In this document: positions 1 to 8,624 of the stretch, piece by piece | Position numbering within the stretch: the stretch's first letter is position 1 | How the letters are laid out: every line of letters begins with the position of its first letter | Origin: Cellvibrionaceae bacterium | GTDB lineage: Bacteria > Pseudomonadota > Gammaproteobacteria > Pseudomonadales > Cellvibrionaceae | Assembly: GCA_021151825.1 (NCBI GenBank) | Contig: JAGKWQ010000009.1 | Span: 124,001-188,000 of the forward strand | Direction of reading: 5' to 3' | DNA: 64,000 nt | Program-made: the position numbers and the translations under genes | Notes under the pieces: generated by a model | Database searches by the model: none | The model's input: only the letters and a program-made list of their open reading frames with translations | Told to the model about the DNA's origin: nothing

Positions 1-1030
1 GTTCAAACGCGCTGATGGATTTATTCAATACACTTTGGCGGGCAGGAATTGATTCTGCTTTGGGAACGGCAGGGAACGTCCAGGAATCCATACCCCATTG
101 CAAACCAACGGGTTTTAAATTGTCCCACACGGTTTTTCCTTTGCCATCGAGATAGGCAAAGGTGCCGTACACCCAGCGGCTTGGAGAACGTTCATCAACA
201 ACGGCTACATCGACTTGCACGAGACGTACGGTTTGAACTTCGCGTTTGCATTGAAATTTATTCTCGACTTCAACATGGCGATCCGCTTGCCACTCCGGGC
301 TGCCTTTTAAATATGAAACTTCTTCTGGCGTGGCGGTGGTAAATAAAAATTTAACAACCACTGTACCTTGCATAAACGGCATGCCTCTTGTGGCTTTAAC
401 ACCGTTAATGGTTTCAATATTCGGCGTGCCTTTTTTGCTCCAGCTTTGGCCAACGGTGTAACCGCCATAACTGTTGTACATACCGACGGCCCAGGTTTCA
501 AAACCTTGTTCGTTGCCGGGTGTTGCACCGATGAGTGAATGTAAACCCAATCGTTCTTCACCGTAAAAATCGCTGATAACTGCTGTGCGTTCATTCGTTA
601 AGCCATGCACAAATTCGCGCCCGGTATGTTTATCAAATGCCATCCAGGGAATATGGAACCATTCGGTTTTGCCATTCACTTGTACTTTAAAACCTTCCTG
701 ATTATTTAAATCCGGGGTTTGGCCTTTTTTAACATAATTGAGAATAGCGTTGATGTAATTATCGTAAACACCACCGTCTTTCCACACGGGAATACCAGCA
801 TCGGTAAAATTGGTTTTAGTGGGCAAATCAATTCCCAACCAAGGGCATTCGGCAACGCTGCACGGCTGTGGTTTTTTTTGCGGGTAATCGTGGCTTAATT
901 TAAAAGTTGGCCCTTGCCAGCTCGCTGGTGCCGGCACGGCGGCGTTGCGATAAGCTTCAGTTTTAGCGCTTTCTGCAAGTGCGCTACTGGCTGCAATACT
1001 GCAGGCAATAGCAAAGAGTGCTCGTTTCAT
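1..1030 (-). CDS. secreted protein of unknown function (partial, runs off the left edge)
   Basis: An uninterrupted frame of about 343 codons starts at ATG 1030 and continues past base 1. The first 19 or so residues (MKRALFAIACSIAASSALA) are a textbook Sec signal peptide with an AxA-type cleavage site, so the product should be periplasmic or exported. The mature part is rich in Trp, Tyr and Gly, with the phrases WFHIPWMAFDKHTGREF and HGLTNERTAVISDFYG and two close cysteines (PCSVAEC). I do not recognise the family and assign no function. It lies 63 bp downstream of the nucleoside hydrolase gene on the same strand, so co-transcription is plausible. The gene is real because codon use is normal and the signal peptide is clear. 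The C-terminus is not visible. Confidence 0.8.
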   Translation of the reverse strand, partial: MKRALFAIACSIAASSALAESAKTEAYRNAAVPAPASWQGPTFKLSHDYPQKKPQPCSVAECPWLGIDLPTKTNFTDAGIPVWKDGGVYDNYINAILNYVKKGQTPDLNNQEGFKVQVNGKTEWFHIPWMAFDKHTGREFVHGLTNERTAVISDFYGEERLGLHSLIGATPGNEQGFETWAVGMYNSYGGYTVGQSWSKKGTPNIETINGVKATRGMPFMQGTVVVKFLFTTATPEEVSYLKGSPEWQADRHVEVENKFQCKREVQTVRLVQVDVAVVDERSPSRWVYGTFAYLDGKGKTVWDNLKPVGLQWGMDSWTFPAVPKAESIPARQSVLNKSISAFE

Positions 1031-1093
1031 AACAAGATTCCGGTAAAAAATAAAGTAGGAAAATATATAAATCAGGGTGATAAATAATGATAC

Positions 1094-2116
1094 TTAACTG
1101 GCAATAACTTCCAGGAAGGTGCGGTACACCGCACTGGCATTTGCCGTTAATGCAACATTCGCGGGATAACCATTTTTCTGATCGACAATGATCATGCCCG
1201 ACTTATCATTTTCTTCATCGAGCTCCTGCTCAACACGAATTGAAAATGATTGGGTAGTAATGAGTTCCGGATTAGTGATCACACAAGCAGCGAGGGGATC
1301 CCAAAAATCGAGATAAGCGCCGATACCGCCTTTGATGGTACTGCTCTCCAGCACTTCAGTCAGAAAGTTCGCGATGGGATTATTAATTTTTGCGAGTTGT
1401 GCAACGAAATCGGTGGTGATAGGAACTTGTGACGTCGCATTCAATGCAACGAGGGTGATGGGAATACCGCTGGCAAAAATTTCCTGCGCGCCGCGCACAT
1501 CCACAAAAATATTCCATTCAGCAACCTTATTGGTGTAATAGGGATTGGGCTGCATAGTGGGTTGGATATTACCTTCTGCGCCGGGTATTACAAATTCCGG
1601 CAACAGGTTTCCACCCATCATCACAATATGCTCCAGATTTTTATCCAGCGCTGCACGCAATTCCGGATCAGTCTTAGCCGAATCGAACAAACGCCCCCAA
1701 TTAGAACCACCACCAATACACAACAGTGTTGTTGGTATATCGCCATTAATAAAATAATCGCGCAAAAATACTTGCGCATCATCGAGTGGAGCGATGGGAT
1801 TTTGTGCAGGGAAGGGCGCTTCGTAATGAAGGTCAGCAGCATTTCTGGCATCGCCAGGAAAGGTGTTGCTGTAAATCATGGGGGCTTTTGCCCCGCGTGC
1901 AACGGGAATATTTAACGTGTCGCGATCATTTAATAACGTCAACATGTTGCTGACATTATTAACACCGGGGGTCAGGTGAACATCACCCGTTCCGGTGACG
2001 GTAATACCGCGAACATCAATGGCAGGGTGCTTGAGCAAATACAGCATTGCCATGTAATCATCAAAGTCGACGTCGGTATCAATTAAAACACGGATTTTAT
2101 TTTCATTTTTTTTCAT
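1094..2116 (-). CDS. nucleoside hydrolase (inosine-uridine preferring family)
   Basis: The 340-residue protein begins with the diagnostic Ca2+-binding motif of nucleoside hydrolases, IDTDVDFDD (Asp13, Asp15, Asp19, Asp20). The family hydrolyses the N-glycosidic bond of ribonucleosides to ribose and free base. The length fits the IU-nuc_hydro family (about 310-350). MMGGNLLPE and the later DFWDPLAA segment (cf. the family's C-terminal metal-binding Asp) agree with the fold. There is no signal peptide, so it is probably cytoplasmic. An AAGGA ribosome binding site lies 6 nt before ATG 2116. Substrate preference cannot be read from the sequence. The upstream region carries two dyads that may be operators. 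Confidence 0.9.
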   Translation of the reverse strand: MKKNENKIRVLIDTDVDFDDYMAMLYLLKHPAIDVRGITVTGTGDVHLTPGVNNVSNMLTLLNDRDTLNIPVARGAKAPMIYSNTFPGDARNAADLHYEAPFPAQNPIAPLDDAQVFLRDYFINGDIPTTLLCIGGGSNWGRLFDSAKTDPELRAALDKNLEHIVMMGGNLLPEFVIPGAEGNIQPTMQPNPYYTNKVAEWNIFVDVRGAQEIFASGIPITLVALNATSQVPITTDFVAQLAKINNPIANFLTEVLESSTIKGGIGAYLDFWDPLAACVITNPELITTQSFSIRVEQELDEENDKSGMIIVDQKNGYPANVALTANASAVYRTFLEVIAS

Positions 2117-2158
2117 AACGAATCCTTATTTTTGGAAATAATTTTTAAAGGGTCCGCA

Positions 2159-2212
2159 AGTTGATCAACTCCCTGTTGCGCGGTGTTAATTGCAAATGCT
2201 GTTAGCACTTGC
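2159..2212 (-). promoter_or_regulatory. two inverted repeats upstream of the nucleoside hydrolase (candidate operators)
   Basis: AGTTGATCAACT (2159-2170) is a perfect 12-bp palindrome about 43 bp upstream of the start codon. GCAAATGCT-GTT-AGCACTTGC (2192-2212) is a dyad with 8 of 9 arm positions matching. Their position suggests repressor or activator binding, but no regulator gene is adjacent and the assignment is inference. Confidence 0.35.
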
Positions 2213-2606
2213 GTCAAAAAGCATAGTTGCTGGATTAGTGAGAAGTTATTACGTGTTATTACGCGCTAAAATAAGTTTGGGTTGATTTAGGTGACTAATT
2301 GTAGAAACTTTGCGCAGATGTAATTTAAAAAGAACAAACAAGTAGTTTTTTAATAAACTGAAACAGTAAATTTTTTTAAAATTACTACTATTTGTTCTTG
2401 ATGGGATGAGATTTTAGAATTGCAGAAGCTGATGAAACTGAAAAAAGTGTTTCGGATATACACAACAACAATTTTAAAAAAATAATACGGTAATAAATAA
2501 AAGGAAATGATGGTGAGAGACATAAGCGAGGTTGTAATTTCGCGCAGCTGTATGTGAAACAGCAAATTGGATAAGTAAAGTGGATTTAATAATTTGAAAC
2601 TGAACA

Positions 2607-2638
2607 AAAAAGAGGCAGCCATCTGGCTGCCTCTTTTT
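2607..2638 (-). terminator. intrinsic terminator of ettA
   Basis: Arms AAAAAGAGGCAGCC (2607-2620) and GGCTGCCTCTTTTT (2625-2638) form a perfect 14-bp stem with an ATCT loop. Read on the minus strand it follows the ettA stop codon by about 18 nt and ends in a T-tract. Confidence 0.9.
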
Positions 2639-2656
2639 AATTTTTACTGCACTTGC

Positions 2657-4321
2657 TTACGCTTTCAACGGTTTATATTTCATCCGTTGTGGTTGTGCAT
2701 TTTGGCCTTTACGTTTGATCAAATCTTCGTGATAGTCAGTGTAGTTACCTTCGAAGAACACGATATCTGAATCGCCTTCATAGGCGAGGATATGGGTCGC
2801 AATACGGTCAAGGAACCAGCGATCATGCGAGATCACCAATGTGCAACCGGGGAACGCCAGAATTGCATCTTCCAATGCGCGCAGGGTTTCAATATCCAGA
2901 TCGTTTGACGGTTCGTCGAGTAACAATACGTTTGCGCCTTGCTTCAAGGTATTGGCTAAATGAAAGCGGCCACGCTCACCACCGGATAATTCGCCTACAC
3001 GTTTTTGTTGGTCGGAACCTTTGAAATTGAAGCGGCCGATGTAAGAGCGTGAAGACACTTCGTAGTTGCCGATTTTGAGAATATCGGAACCATCTGATAC
3101 GGCTTCCCAAACGGTTTTATTGTTGTCGAGATTGTCACGGCTCTGATCAACAAAAGCGACGCTGACAGTTTCACCGATCACTACTTCACCACTATCCGGT
3201 TTTTCCTGGCCGGCAATCATACGGAAGAGGGTGGATTTACCTGCGCCGTTACCACCGATGATGCCGACTACTGCGCCTTTAGGCACAGTGAAGGTCAGGT
3301 TATCGATCAACAGACGGTCGCCATAGGCTTTGGATACGTTATGGAATTCAATAACTTTATCGCCCAAACGTTCGCCCGGCGGAATGTAAATTTCGTTGGT
3401 TTCGTTACGTGCCTGGAATTCTTGCGATTGCAATTCATCAAAGCGCGCCAAACGCGCCTTGCTCTTGGCCTGACGGCCCTTGGGGTTTTGGCGAACCCAT
3501 TCCAGTTCTTGTTTCAACGCTTTTTGATGCGCTGCTTCAGTGCGTTGTTCTTGTGCTAAACGGGCTTCTTTTTGTTCCAGCCAGCTAGAGTAGTTGCCTT
3601 CATAAGGGATGCCGTGACCGCGGTCCAGTTCCAGAATCCAGCCGGCGGCGTTATCAAGGAAGTAACGGTCATGGGTGATGGCCACAACAGTGCCGGTAAA
3701 TTTTTGCAGGAATTGCTCCAGCCAGAAAACGGATTCCGCATCCAGATGGTTGGTGGGTTCGTCGAGCAACAACATATCCGGACGGGATAACAGCAAGCGG
3801 CACAGTGCCACACGACGTTTTTCACCACCGGACAGTTTGGTTACATCGGCATCCCATGGCGGCAAACGCAGTGCATCGGCGGCAACTTCCAGAGTGTGGT
3901 CTAGGTTGTGGGCATCCCACGCTTGAATGATGTCTTCGCACAATGCTTGTTTTTTGGCGAGATCATCAAAGTCGGCATCAGCTTCCGCGTAGGCTGCGTA
4001 AATACGATCCAGCTCAGCCAGGGCATCTACCGCTTCACGGACACCGTCTTCCACATTGCCACGCACATTTTTGGCGGGATCAAGTTGTGGTTCTTGTGGC
4101 AAATAGCCTACTTTAATGCCGGGCATCGGACGCGCTTCGCCGTTAAAGTCCTGGTCCACGCCGGCCATAATTTTTAACAGGGTAGATTTACCTGAACCGT
4201 TCAGACCCAACACACCGATCTTGGCGCCGGGGAAAAATGACAGGGAGATGTCTTTCAGGATTTCGCGCTTGGGCGGCACAACTTTGCCCAAACGGTGCAT
4301 GGTATATACGTATTGAGCCAT
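2657..4321 (-). CDS. ettA: energy-dependent translational throttle protein EttA (ABC-F ATPase)
   Basis: Two ABC ATPase domains lie in one chain without membrane segments, the ABC-F layout. Walker A motifs are GLNGSGKST (residues 39-47) and GGNGAGKST, with signature motifs LSGGEKRR and LSGGERGR and Walker B sequences LLLDEPTNHLD and LLLDEPSNDLD. The N-terminus MAQYVYTMHRL and the length of 554 residues match E. coli EttA (555). EttA binds the ribosomal E site and gates the first elongation step according to the ADP/ATP ratio. The longer frame to 4429 is rejected because ATG 4321 has a GAGGT ribosome binding site and gives the family length. The sirtuin gene diverges from it, 130 bp away. Confidence 0.96.
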   Translation of the reverse strand: MAQYVYTMHRLGKVVPPKREILKDISLSFFPGAKIGVLGLNGSGKSTLLKIMAGVDQDFNGEARPMPGIKVGYLPQEPQLDPAKNVRGNVEDGVREAVDALAELDRIYAAYAEADADFDDLAKKQALCEDIIQAWDAHNLDHTLEVAADALRLPPWDADVTKLSGGEKRRVALCRLLLSRPDMLLLDEPTNHLDAESVFWLEQFLQKFTGTVVAITHDRYFLDNAAGWILELDRGHGIPYEGNYSSWLEQKEARLAQEQRTEAAHQKALKQELEWVRQNPKGRQAKSKARLARFDELQSQEFQARNETNEIYIPPGERLGDKVIEFHNVSKAYGDRLLIDNLTFTVPKGAVVGIIGGNGAGKSTLFRMIAGQEKPDSGEVVIGETVSVAFVDQSRDNLDNNKTVWEAVSDGSDILKIGNYEVSSRSYIGRFNFKGSDQQKRVGELSGGERGRFHLANTLKQGANVLLLDEPSNDLDIETLRALEDAILAFPGCTLVISHDRWFLDRIATHILAYEGDSDIVFFEGNYTDYHEDLIKRKGQNAQPQRMKYKPLKA

Positions 4322-4451
4322 GGGGCTTAACCTCGCGGGTGTGACGATTGTGTGAATGAATAATCGCCAATGACAGGAAATAATTTTCGCGCGCGTACTA
4401 TAAAGAAAGCCATGGGCGAGTGAAAGCATTCGACAGGAGAATCCCGTATTT

Positions 4452-5306
4452 ATGACCCGAGATGAGTTTGATATAGAGGAAGCATTAACCCGCGCCGCAG
4501 GTTGGATTCGAGCTGCCGATTCGTTGGTGATTGCAGCGGGTGCCGGTATGGGCGTGGATTCCGGCCTGCCGGATTTTCGCGGCCCGGAAGGTTTTTGGCG
4601 CGCCTATCCTGCATTAGGTAAAGCGGGGATAGGTTTTTCCGATATCGCCAACCCCGCTGCCTTTTACCAGCATCCTGAAAGGGCATGGGGCTTTTATGGT
4701 CATCGTTTGAATTTATATCGCCACACTATTCCCCATGCGGGTTACCAGGTATTACTGGAGTGGGCGCGAACTATGGAGAAGGGCTATCAGGTGTTTACCA
4801 GTAATGTGGATGGCCATTTCCACAAGGCTGGTTTTGATCCGCAGTATATCCATGAGTGCCATGGTTCTATTCATCACTTGCAATGCATTAGCCCTTGCAG
4901 TGAACACTTATGGAGTGCTGATGAATTTGAGCCGGAAGTGGCTGTAGAGCAATGCCGCTTGCGCAATCATATTCCGCGTTGCCGCTACTGCAACAATATC
5001 GCGCGCCCGAATATTTTAATGTTTGGTGATGGCGACTGGATTGAAACGCGTACTCACACCCAATATATCAATCAGGAACGTTGGTTGGAGAAAATCCGTC
5101 GCCCGGTAGTAATTGAAATAGGGGCGGGAACGGCTATTCCATCGGTGCGATATTTTTCGCAACGGATGCAGCGTGAGTATCAGGCGAAACTAATTCGGGT
5201 TAATCCGGCGGAGTACTTTTCCCTGACTAAATCATTTGCTTCTATCCCGGAAGGCGCATGCACGGTGTTGCAACAATTGAACAAAAAATTGATAAACGTG
5301 CAGTGA
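4452..5306 (+). CDS. SIR2 family NAD-dependent deacylase (sirtuin)
   Basis: A 284-residue protein with the NAD-binding motif GAGMGVDSGLPDFRG (residues 30-44), the TSNVDGHFHKAGF segment (116-128; TQNVDGLH in most sirtuins), the catalytic His137 in ECHGS, and a zinc site of Cys145, Cys149, Cys177 and Cys180. Sirtuins remove acyl groups from lysine, or ADP-ribosylate targets, using NAD+. The usual TQN is TSN here and the zinc pairs are C-x3-C and C-x2-C, so it is not a standard CobB. It stands alone, with ettA on the opposite strand upstream and a terminator downstream. The protein target is unknown. Confidence 0.9.
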   Translation: MTRDEFDIEEALTRAAGWIRAADSLVIAAGAGMGVDSGLPDFRGPEGFWRAYPALGKAGIGFSDIANPAAFYQHPERAWGFYGHRLNLYRHTIPHAGYQVLLEWARTMEKGYQVFTSNVDGHFHKAGFDPQYIHECHGSIHHLQCISPCSEHLWSADEFEPEVAVEQCRLRNHIPRCRYCNNIARPNILMFGDGDWIETRTHTQYINQERWLEKIRRPVVIEIGAGTAIPSVRYFSQRMQREYQAKLIRVNPAEYFSLTKSFASIPEGACTVLQQLNKKLINVQ

Positions 5307-5331
5307 TTTGATTGCTTGGCCCGATCAGTTT

Positions 5332-5357
5332 AAAAAATGGGCCGATCTTGTCGGCCC
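5332..5357. terminator. intrinsic terminator between the sirtuin and the cyclooxygenase-like gene
   Basis: GGGCCGA (5339-5345) and TCGGCCC (5351-5357) with loop TCTTG. The A-run at 5332-5337 becomes a T-tract on the minus strand, so it mainly ends the 5370-7094 gene; the plus-strand tail is weak. Confidence 0.8.
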
Positions 5358-5369
5358 GTTGTTATGTAA

Positions 5370-7094
5370 TTAAATTCCACTAGTAGCAAGCCCTCCCAAG
5401 GGCGGTTCTATTGGCTCACCGCTGGAGTCTTCTGCCAACGGAAATTTAAAGGTAGCAATGAGATTTTTTCCTGTAGAGTTACGTATAGCCAATTCCTGGA
5501 ATGATGATGTCTTGTTAATTTCAGACTTTCCAACAATGGTTAATGTTTGTTCCGTAAAAATGTTTTCTGATAACAGCGGATTGGTATAAATCTGGGTTAG
5601 TGCATCATAGGAAATCATATTCACTAAAAGATCACCAAATAATTTCCCCGGGGCTGGTTCCTGGGCAAATAAGCCCGGCAGGTATTCAACTGCATTGATA
5701 TCGTTGTTATAGAGTATACGAAGCTCATCTGCGACTTCTTTAATTGACGTGATATCAGAAAAATCTTCGGCTGGATCAAGGCCAAACTGCTTACGGTATT
5801 GATTGTAGGATTGTAATTTGAAGTCCCTGGCCATTTGCAAACTGGCTTTTTCTGCGTGGCTTAAAAACGATGGGGTATTATGCAAACTTATTGCGCCTGC
5901 TGGATGTTTGGAGAGCGCGGTAACAATAGTTTCAAGGCCATTTCTTTCAAAGACTTCATTATTAAAGCGATACAATTTTTCCGGATAATCTACATCTACA
6001 GTGATTTTTTCCGGCACCATACTGTGCCAACGATAAAGCAAATTAAACTCCAGCGTTATCCAGTTGGTTCGGTACCATGGTTGCTTTTCAGCGAAACTTG
6101 TATCCAATCGGAAATTTGCTTTGCCGGAAATATGATTGATGTACTCTTCCAGTGTCAGTTTTAATAGGACACCAATATTAATTAAACGCGCCGTTTGGAA
6201 AACTCGCTCATCAAAATAAACCTGGTCGGAAAATCTCCATTTAGGATCATCCTTATAAGCGTCGATCAATAAATCGCAAATCCTGTTGTGCTCACGTAAG
6301 AAAATAGTTGTAAATGCAACATAACCAATGGATGAGTTGCCATTGTCCAATCCGGTTAAATAAATATGTTCTTTGCGCCACTCAGGCTTATCGAATGTGG
6401 ATAAAAAGCTCTCTTGCTTTTCGACAAAATCCTTGAGGAACTTTCCTTCCGGTTTCTGCATAAGTGTGTCGTAATCCGATTTTACTTTCCAACCACCCGC
6501 ATCATCTTTTTCATAGAGCCTTTCAGGATAGTGTTCCATAACGCCATTATTCTTTACTTCATGATATTTTAACTTTCCATTTTCTTTCTTGCGTAGAAGA
6601 TTGGTCATGTCTTCGTGTAATCCATAAATCTGGCATAAGTCCACCTCGTGATTGGAGGTGTTTTTGCGTCGATCACTTTGATCAACACGAAGGACGCTAT
6701 CTGTCAGCCATTGTGCAAAAAACATAAATAACAGGCTATTGCGATCTGTTTGCATGGATGACTTACGTTCGAATAATGCGGAAAGTTGATCGATGGTTGG
6801 TGAGTTTTGAGCAGTTGACAATGGCGGAAGATGACGGCTCGAATAATCTTTGCACGTTAAACTAGACCAAGCCGTAAAGTCATTTACTGGTCCATTAACT
6901 TTACTGCCTGCAGGTTGTGGCACGTGCGACCAGAGCGTATAGGGACGTGGGCGTGGGCTGGTTAGTTTTGCTATGCGGTTAGTGATAAAGCGATTTATCA
7001 AGCCACTGGTTGGTGGAAAAAACCAGAGAATTAATATCAATTTCTCTTTAATCCAGGTAAACCCTTTCTTCGTAGCTTTTATAACTTTTCTCAT
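5370..7094 (-). CDS. cyclooxygenase-like animal-type haem peroxidase
   Basis: The 574-residue protein aligns by eye along its whole length with mammalian prostaglandin H synthase. It has a hydrophobic/amphipathic N-terminal stretch (about 19-45) like the COX membrane-binding helices, then YSSRHLPPL with Arg87 at the position of COX Arg120. FFAQWLTDSV follows, with Gln128 at Gln203 but Asp132 where COX has the distal His207. LCQIYG, LREHNRICDLL and EFNLLYRWHSMVP come next, with Tyr354 and His357 at the catalytic Tyr385 and proximal His388, and then YNQYRKQFG. The aspirin-target Ser530 position is Ala498. The expected chemistry is fatty-acid oxygenation through a tyrosyl radical. Loss of the distal His suggests weak or absent peroxidase self-activation. 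It has no Sec signal and diverges from two LuxR-type genes. Confidence 0.88.
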   Translation of the reverse strand: MRKVIKATKKGFTWIKEKLILILWFFPPTSGLINRFITNRIAKLTSPRPRPYTLWSHVPQPAGSKVNGPVNDFTAWSSLTCKDYSSRHLPPLSTAQNSPTIDQLSALFERKSSMQTDRNSLLFMFFAQWLTDSVLRVDQSDRRKNTSNHEVDLCQIYGLHEDMTNLLRKKENGKLKYHEVKNNGVMEHYPERLYEKDDAGGWKVKSDYDTLMQKPEGKFLKDFVEKQESFLSTFDKPEWRKEHIYLTGLDNGNSSIGYVAFTTIFLREHNRICDLLIDAYKDDPKWRFSDQVYFDERVFQTARLINIGVLLKLTLEEYINHISGKANFRLDTSFAEKQPWYRTNWITLEFNLLYRWHSMVPEKITVDVDYPEKLYRFNNEVFERNGLETIVTALSKHPAGAISLHNTPSFLSHAEKASLQMARDFKLQSYNQYRKQFGLDPAEDFSDITSIKEVADELRILYNNDINAVEYLPGLFAQEPAPGKLFGDLLVNMISYDALTQIYTNPLLSENIFTEQTLTIVGKSEINKTSSFQELAIRNSTGKNLIATFKFPLAEDSSGEPIEPPLGGLATSGI

Positions 7095-7254
7095 GATGTT
7101 TACACCTTTTTGTTGCAGGGATTAATGGGGGAAAAATTAACAAGAGAACAGCACAAAACAATGAGTATTTTTTAAAGTGTTTAATAATTCGACACTGCTA
7201 GGTACAAGGGGTTTTTATTTATTAATTTCGTGGATGGGAGCGGGAACAGTGTAG

Positions 7255-7283
7255 TGGGGGATAAATTTTTTACTCATCCCCCA
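7255..7283. promoter_or_regulatory. inverted repeat in the divergent promoter region of the cyclooxygenase-like gene
   Basis: TGGGGGAT (7255-7262) and ATCCCCCA (7276-7283) are perfect 8-bp arms with a 13-nt AT-rich spacer. They sit 161 bp upstream of the cyclooxygenase-like start and about 78 bp upstream of the first LuxR-type start. A regulator operator is the likeliest reading; binding by one of the adjacent LuxR-type proteins is inference. No T-tract follows, so it is not a terminator. Confidence 0.4.
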
Positions 7284-7360
7284 TATAGGTGGCATTTGCA
7301 TATTATTTGGATTAATCTCAAGTAGCTTGCTTCTTCAACAGGGCACGGACGGTTTGCTTG

Positions 7361-8572
7361 ATGACTAAATTTCAATTGGGCGAAAAAGAAAGCCAGTTAC
7401 TGCATAGTATCTATGCTGCGGCGTTGGTTCCGGAAAAGTGGCGAGCAGTTATCGAAGCCATCGTGGTTCACATAGGTGCAGATAGTGGCCAACTTATTTT
7501 TTCAGATCCGAATTATCCCGAACGCAATTTAACTGAAACCGCCACTAGTAGTGCGTGCACAGCAATAGGTTCCGGAGCAATACTTTCCAGCCCCGCTCAT
7601 TTGGACTTGAATGAAATCAAGGGGTTATTTAATAGCTGGCAGGAAGGTGTGGTTATTCTTTCGCAGCATTTTCCATTAACTACGAACGCCTTAGCTCCAT
7701 CTGCTAATAAAGACTTAATCACCTTTGATAATGTGAGCGCTGTTATTCCACTTATCAATAGCAGCAATGTTGCTTCTTCTCTTGGCTTCTATTCTGCCGA
7801 TGCTCAATATTTCCTAACTGCGGAGGCGTTGTTATTTTTGCAGCGCTTGGCTCCGCATATTTCTCGTGCGCTACATATTTATAATCAAGTAAGTGCAGTT
7901 AAAAATACAAATATTTCACTGATTGAATCACTTAAATGTTCGAACCTTGGAGTATTGTTGCTGGATGACCATTTGCAAGTTGTTTATTCCACTGCTGAGG
8001 CCGGACATATTCTTGATAAGAATCCTGCGTTACAAATCAATCGTTACAATCAATTGGAAATAAAGGACAGCAGGCAACAAATCCATCTGGATGAACGCTT
8101 GCGACGATTGCTGAAGGGAAATTGCGACGGTGACGATCTTCGCGCAAGTGAATTTACCATGCCACTACGGGTACCCGAGAAAACGCATCCGTTAAAACTC
8201 ACTGCCGTGATTTTGGATAAGCAGGAGGTTGTAGGGACAAATAAAGTACGAATCGCTATTTTTTTAAATGATCCTGAACGACAACGGTTAGTGCCTTTGG
8301 ATTATTTGCAACAAGCCTTCGGGCTTACCCGTACAGAAGGGGCCATCGCCCAATTGCTACTGGGTGGATACAGTATTGGCGACGTTGCGCAAAAAAGAAA
8401 AACGACAGTGGAAACTGCTCGTTGGCAACTTAAATCGATTCTGCATAAAACCAACACGGCTAATCAGGCCGAATTGACTCGCTTATTAATGTTGTTGAGC
8501 CATGACGTTGCAAATAAATCGTTGATAATTGATCAGCCGACGGTTCATACCACCCATTTGGGGGATGATTGA
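7361..8572 (+). CDS. LuxR-type helix-turn-helix transcriptional regulator (first of tandem pair)
   Basis: A 403-residue soluble protein. The last 65 or so residues form a LuxR-type HTH: AFGLTRTEGAIAQLLLGGYSIGDVAQ, then TTVETARWQLKSILHKT. The first 200 residues resemble a sensory domain but carry no motif I can name; a PAS-like segment may span about 195-300. The frame can open at TTG 7358, but ATG 7361 is the natural start. It diverges from the cyclooxygenase-like gene and is followed 52 bp later by a paralogue that begins in the same way (FQLGEKESQLLHSIYAAAL versus YELGDYESQLISRIYEAAL). There is no TM segment and no receiver domain. The ligand is unknown. Confidence 0.8.
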   Translation: MTKFQLGEKESQLLHSIYAAALVPEKWRAVIEAIVVHIGADSGQLIFSDPNYPERNLTETATSSACTAIGSGAILSSPAHLDLNEIKGLFNSWQEGVVILSQHFPLTTNALAPSANKDLITFDNVSAVIPLINSSNVASSLGFYSADAQYFLTAEALLFLQRLAPHISRALHIYNQVSAVKNTNISLIESLKCSNLGVLLLDDHLQVVYSTAEAGHILDKNPALQINRYNQLEIKDSRQQIHLDERLRRLLKGNCDGDDLRASEFTMPLRVPEKTHPLKLTAVILDKQEVVGTNKVRIAIFLNDPERQRLVPLDYLQQAFGLTRTEGAIAQLLLGGYSIGDVAQKRKTTVETARWQLKSILHKTNTANQAELTRLLMLLSHDVANKSLIIDQPTVHTTHLGDD

Positions 8573-8624
8573 CGTACGGCGTTTTCCTACTATGGATTCA
8601 TCGCTAGCCTGCCGGAAGGATCGG

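Larger units (their letters stand above)
2117..2656. other. 540-bp intergenic region between the nucleoside hydrolase and ettA
   Basis: AT-rich region with no convincing gene. It holds the promoter side of the nucleoside hydrolase gene (two dyads at 2159-2170 and 2192-2212) and the ettA terminator (2607-2638). A 90-codon minus-strand frame at 2350-2622 is dominated by Phe, Leu, Ile, Tyr and Ser from AT-rich sequence, has no ribosome binding site and overlaps the terminator hairpin, so I did not call it. Confidence 0.6.

Noticed and set aside
2350..2622. 90-codon minus-strand ORF in the 540-bp gap
   Set aside because: AT-rich composition gives Phe/Leu/Ile/Tyr/Ser runs, there is no ribosome binding site, and the frame runs over the ettA terminator hairpin.
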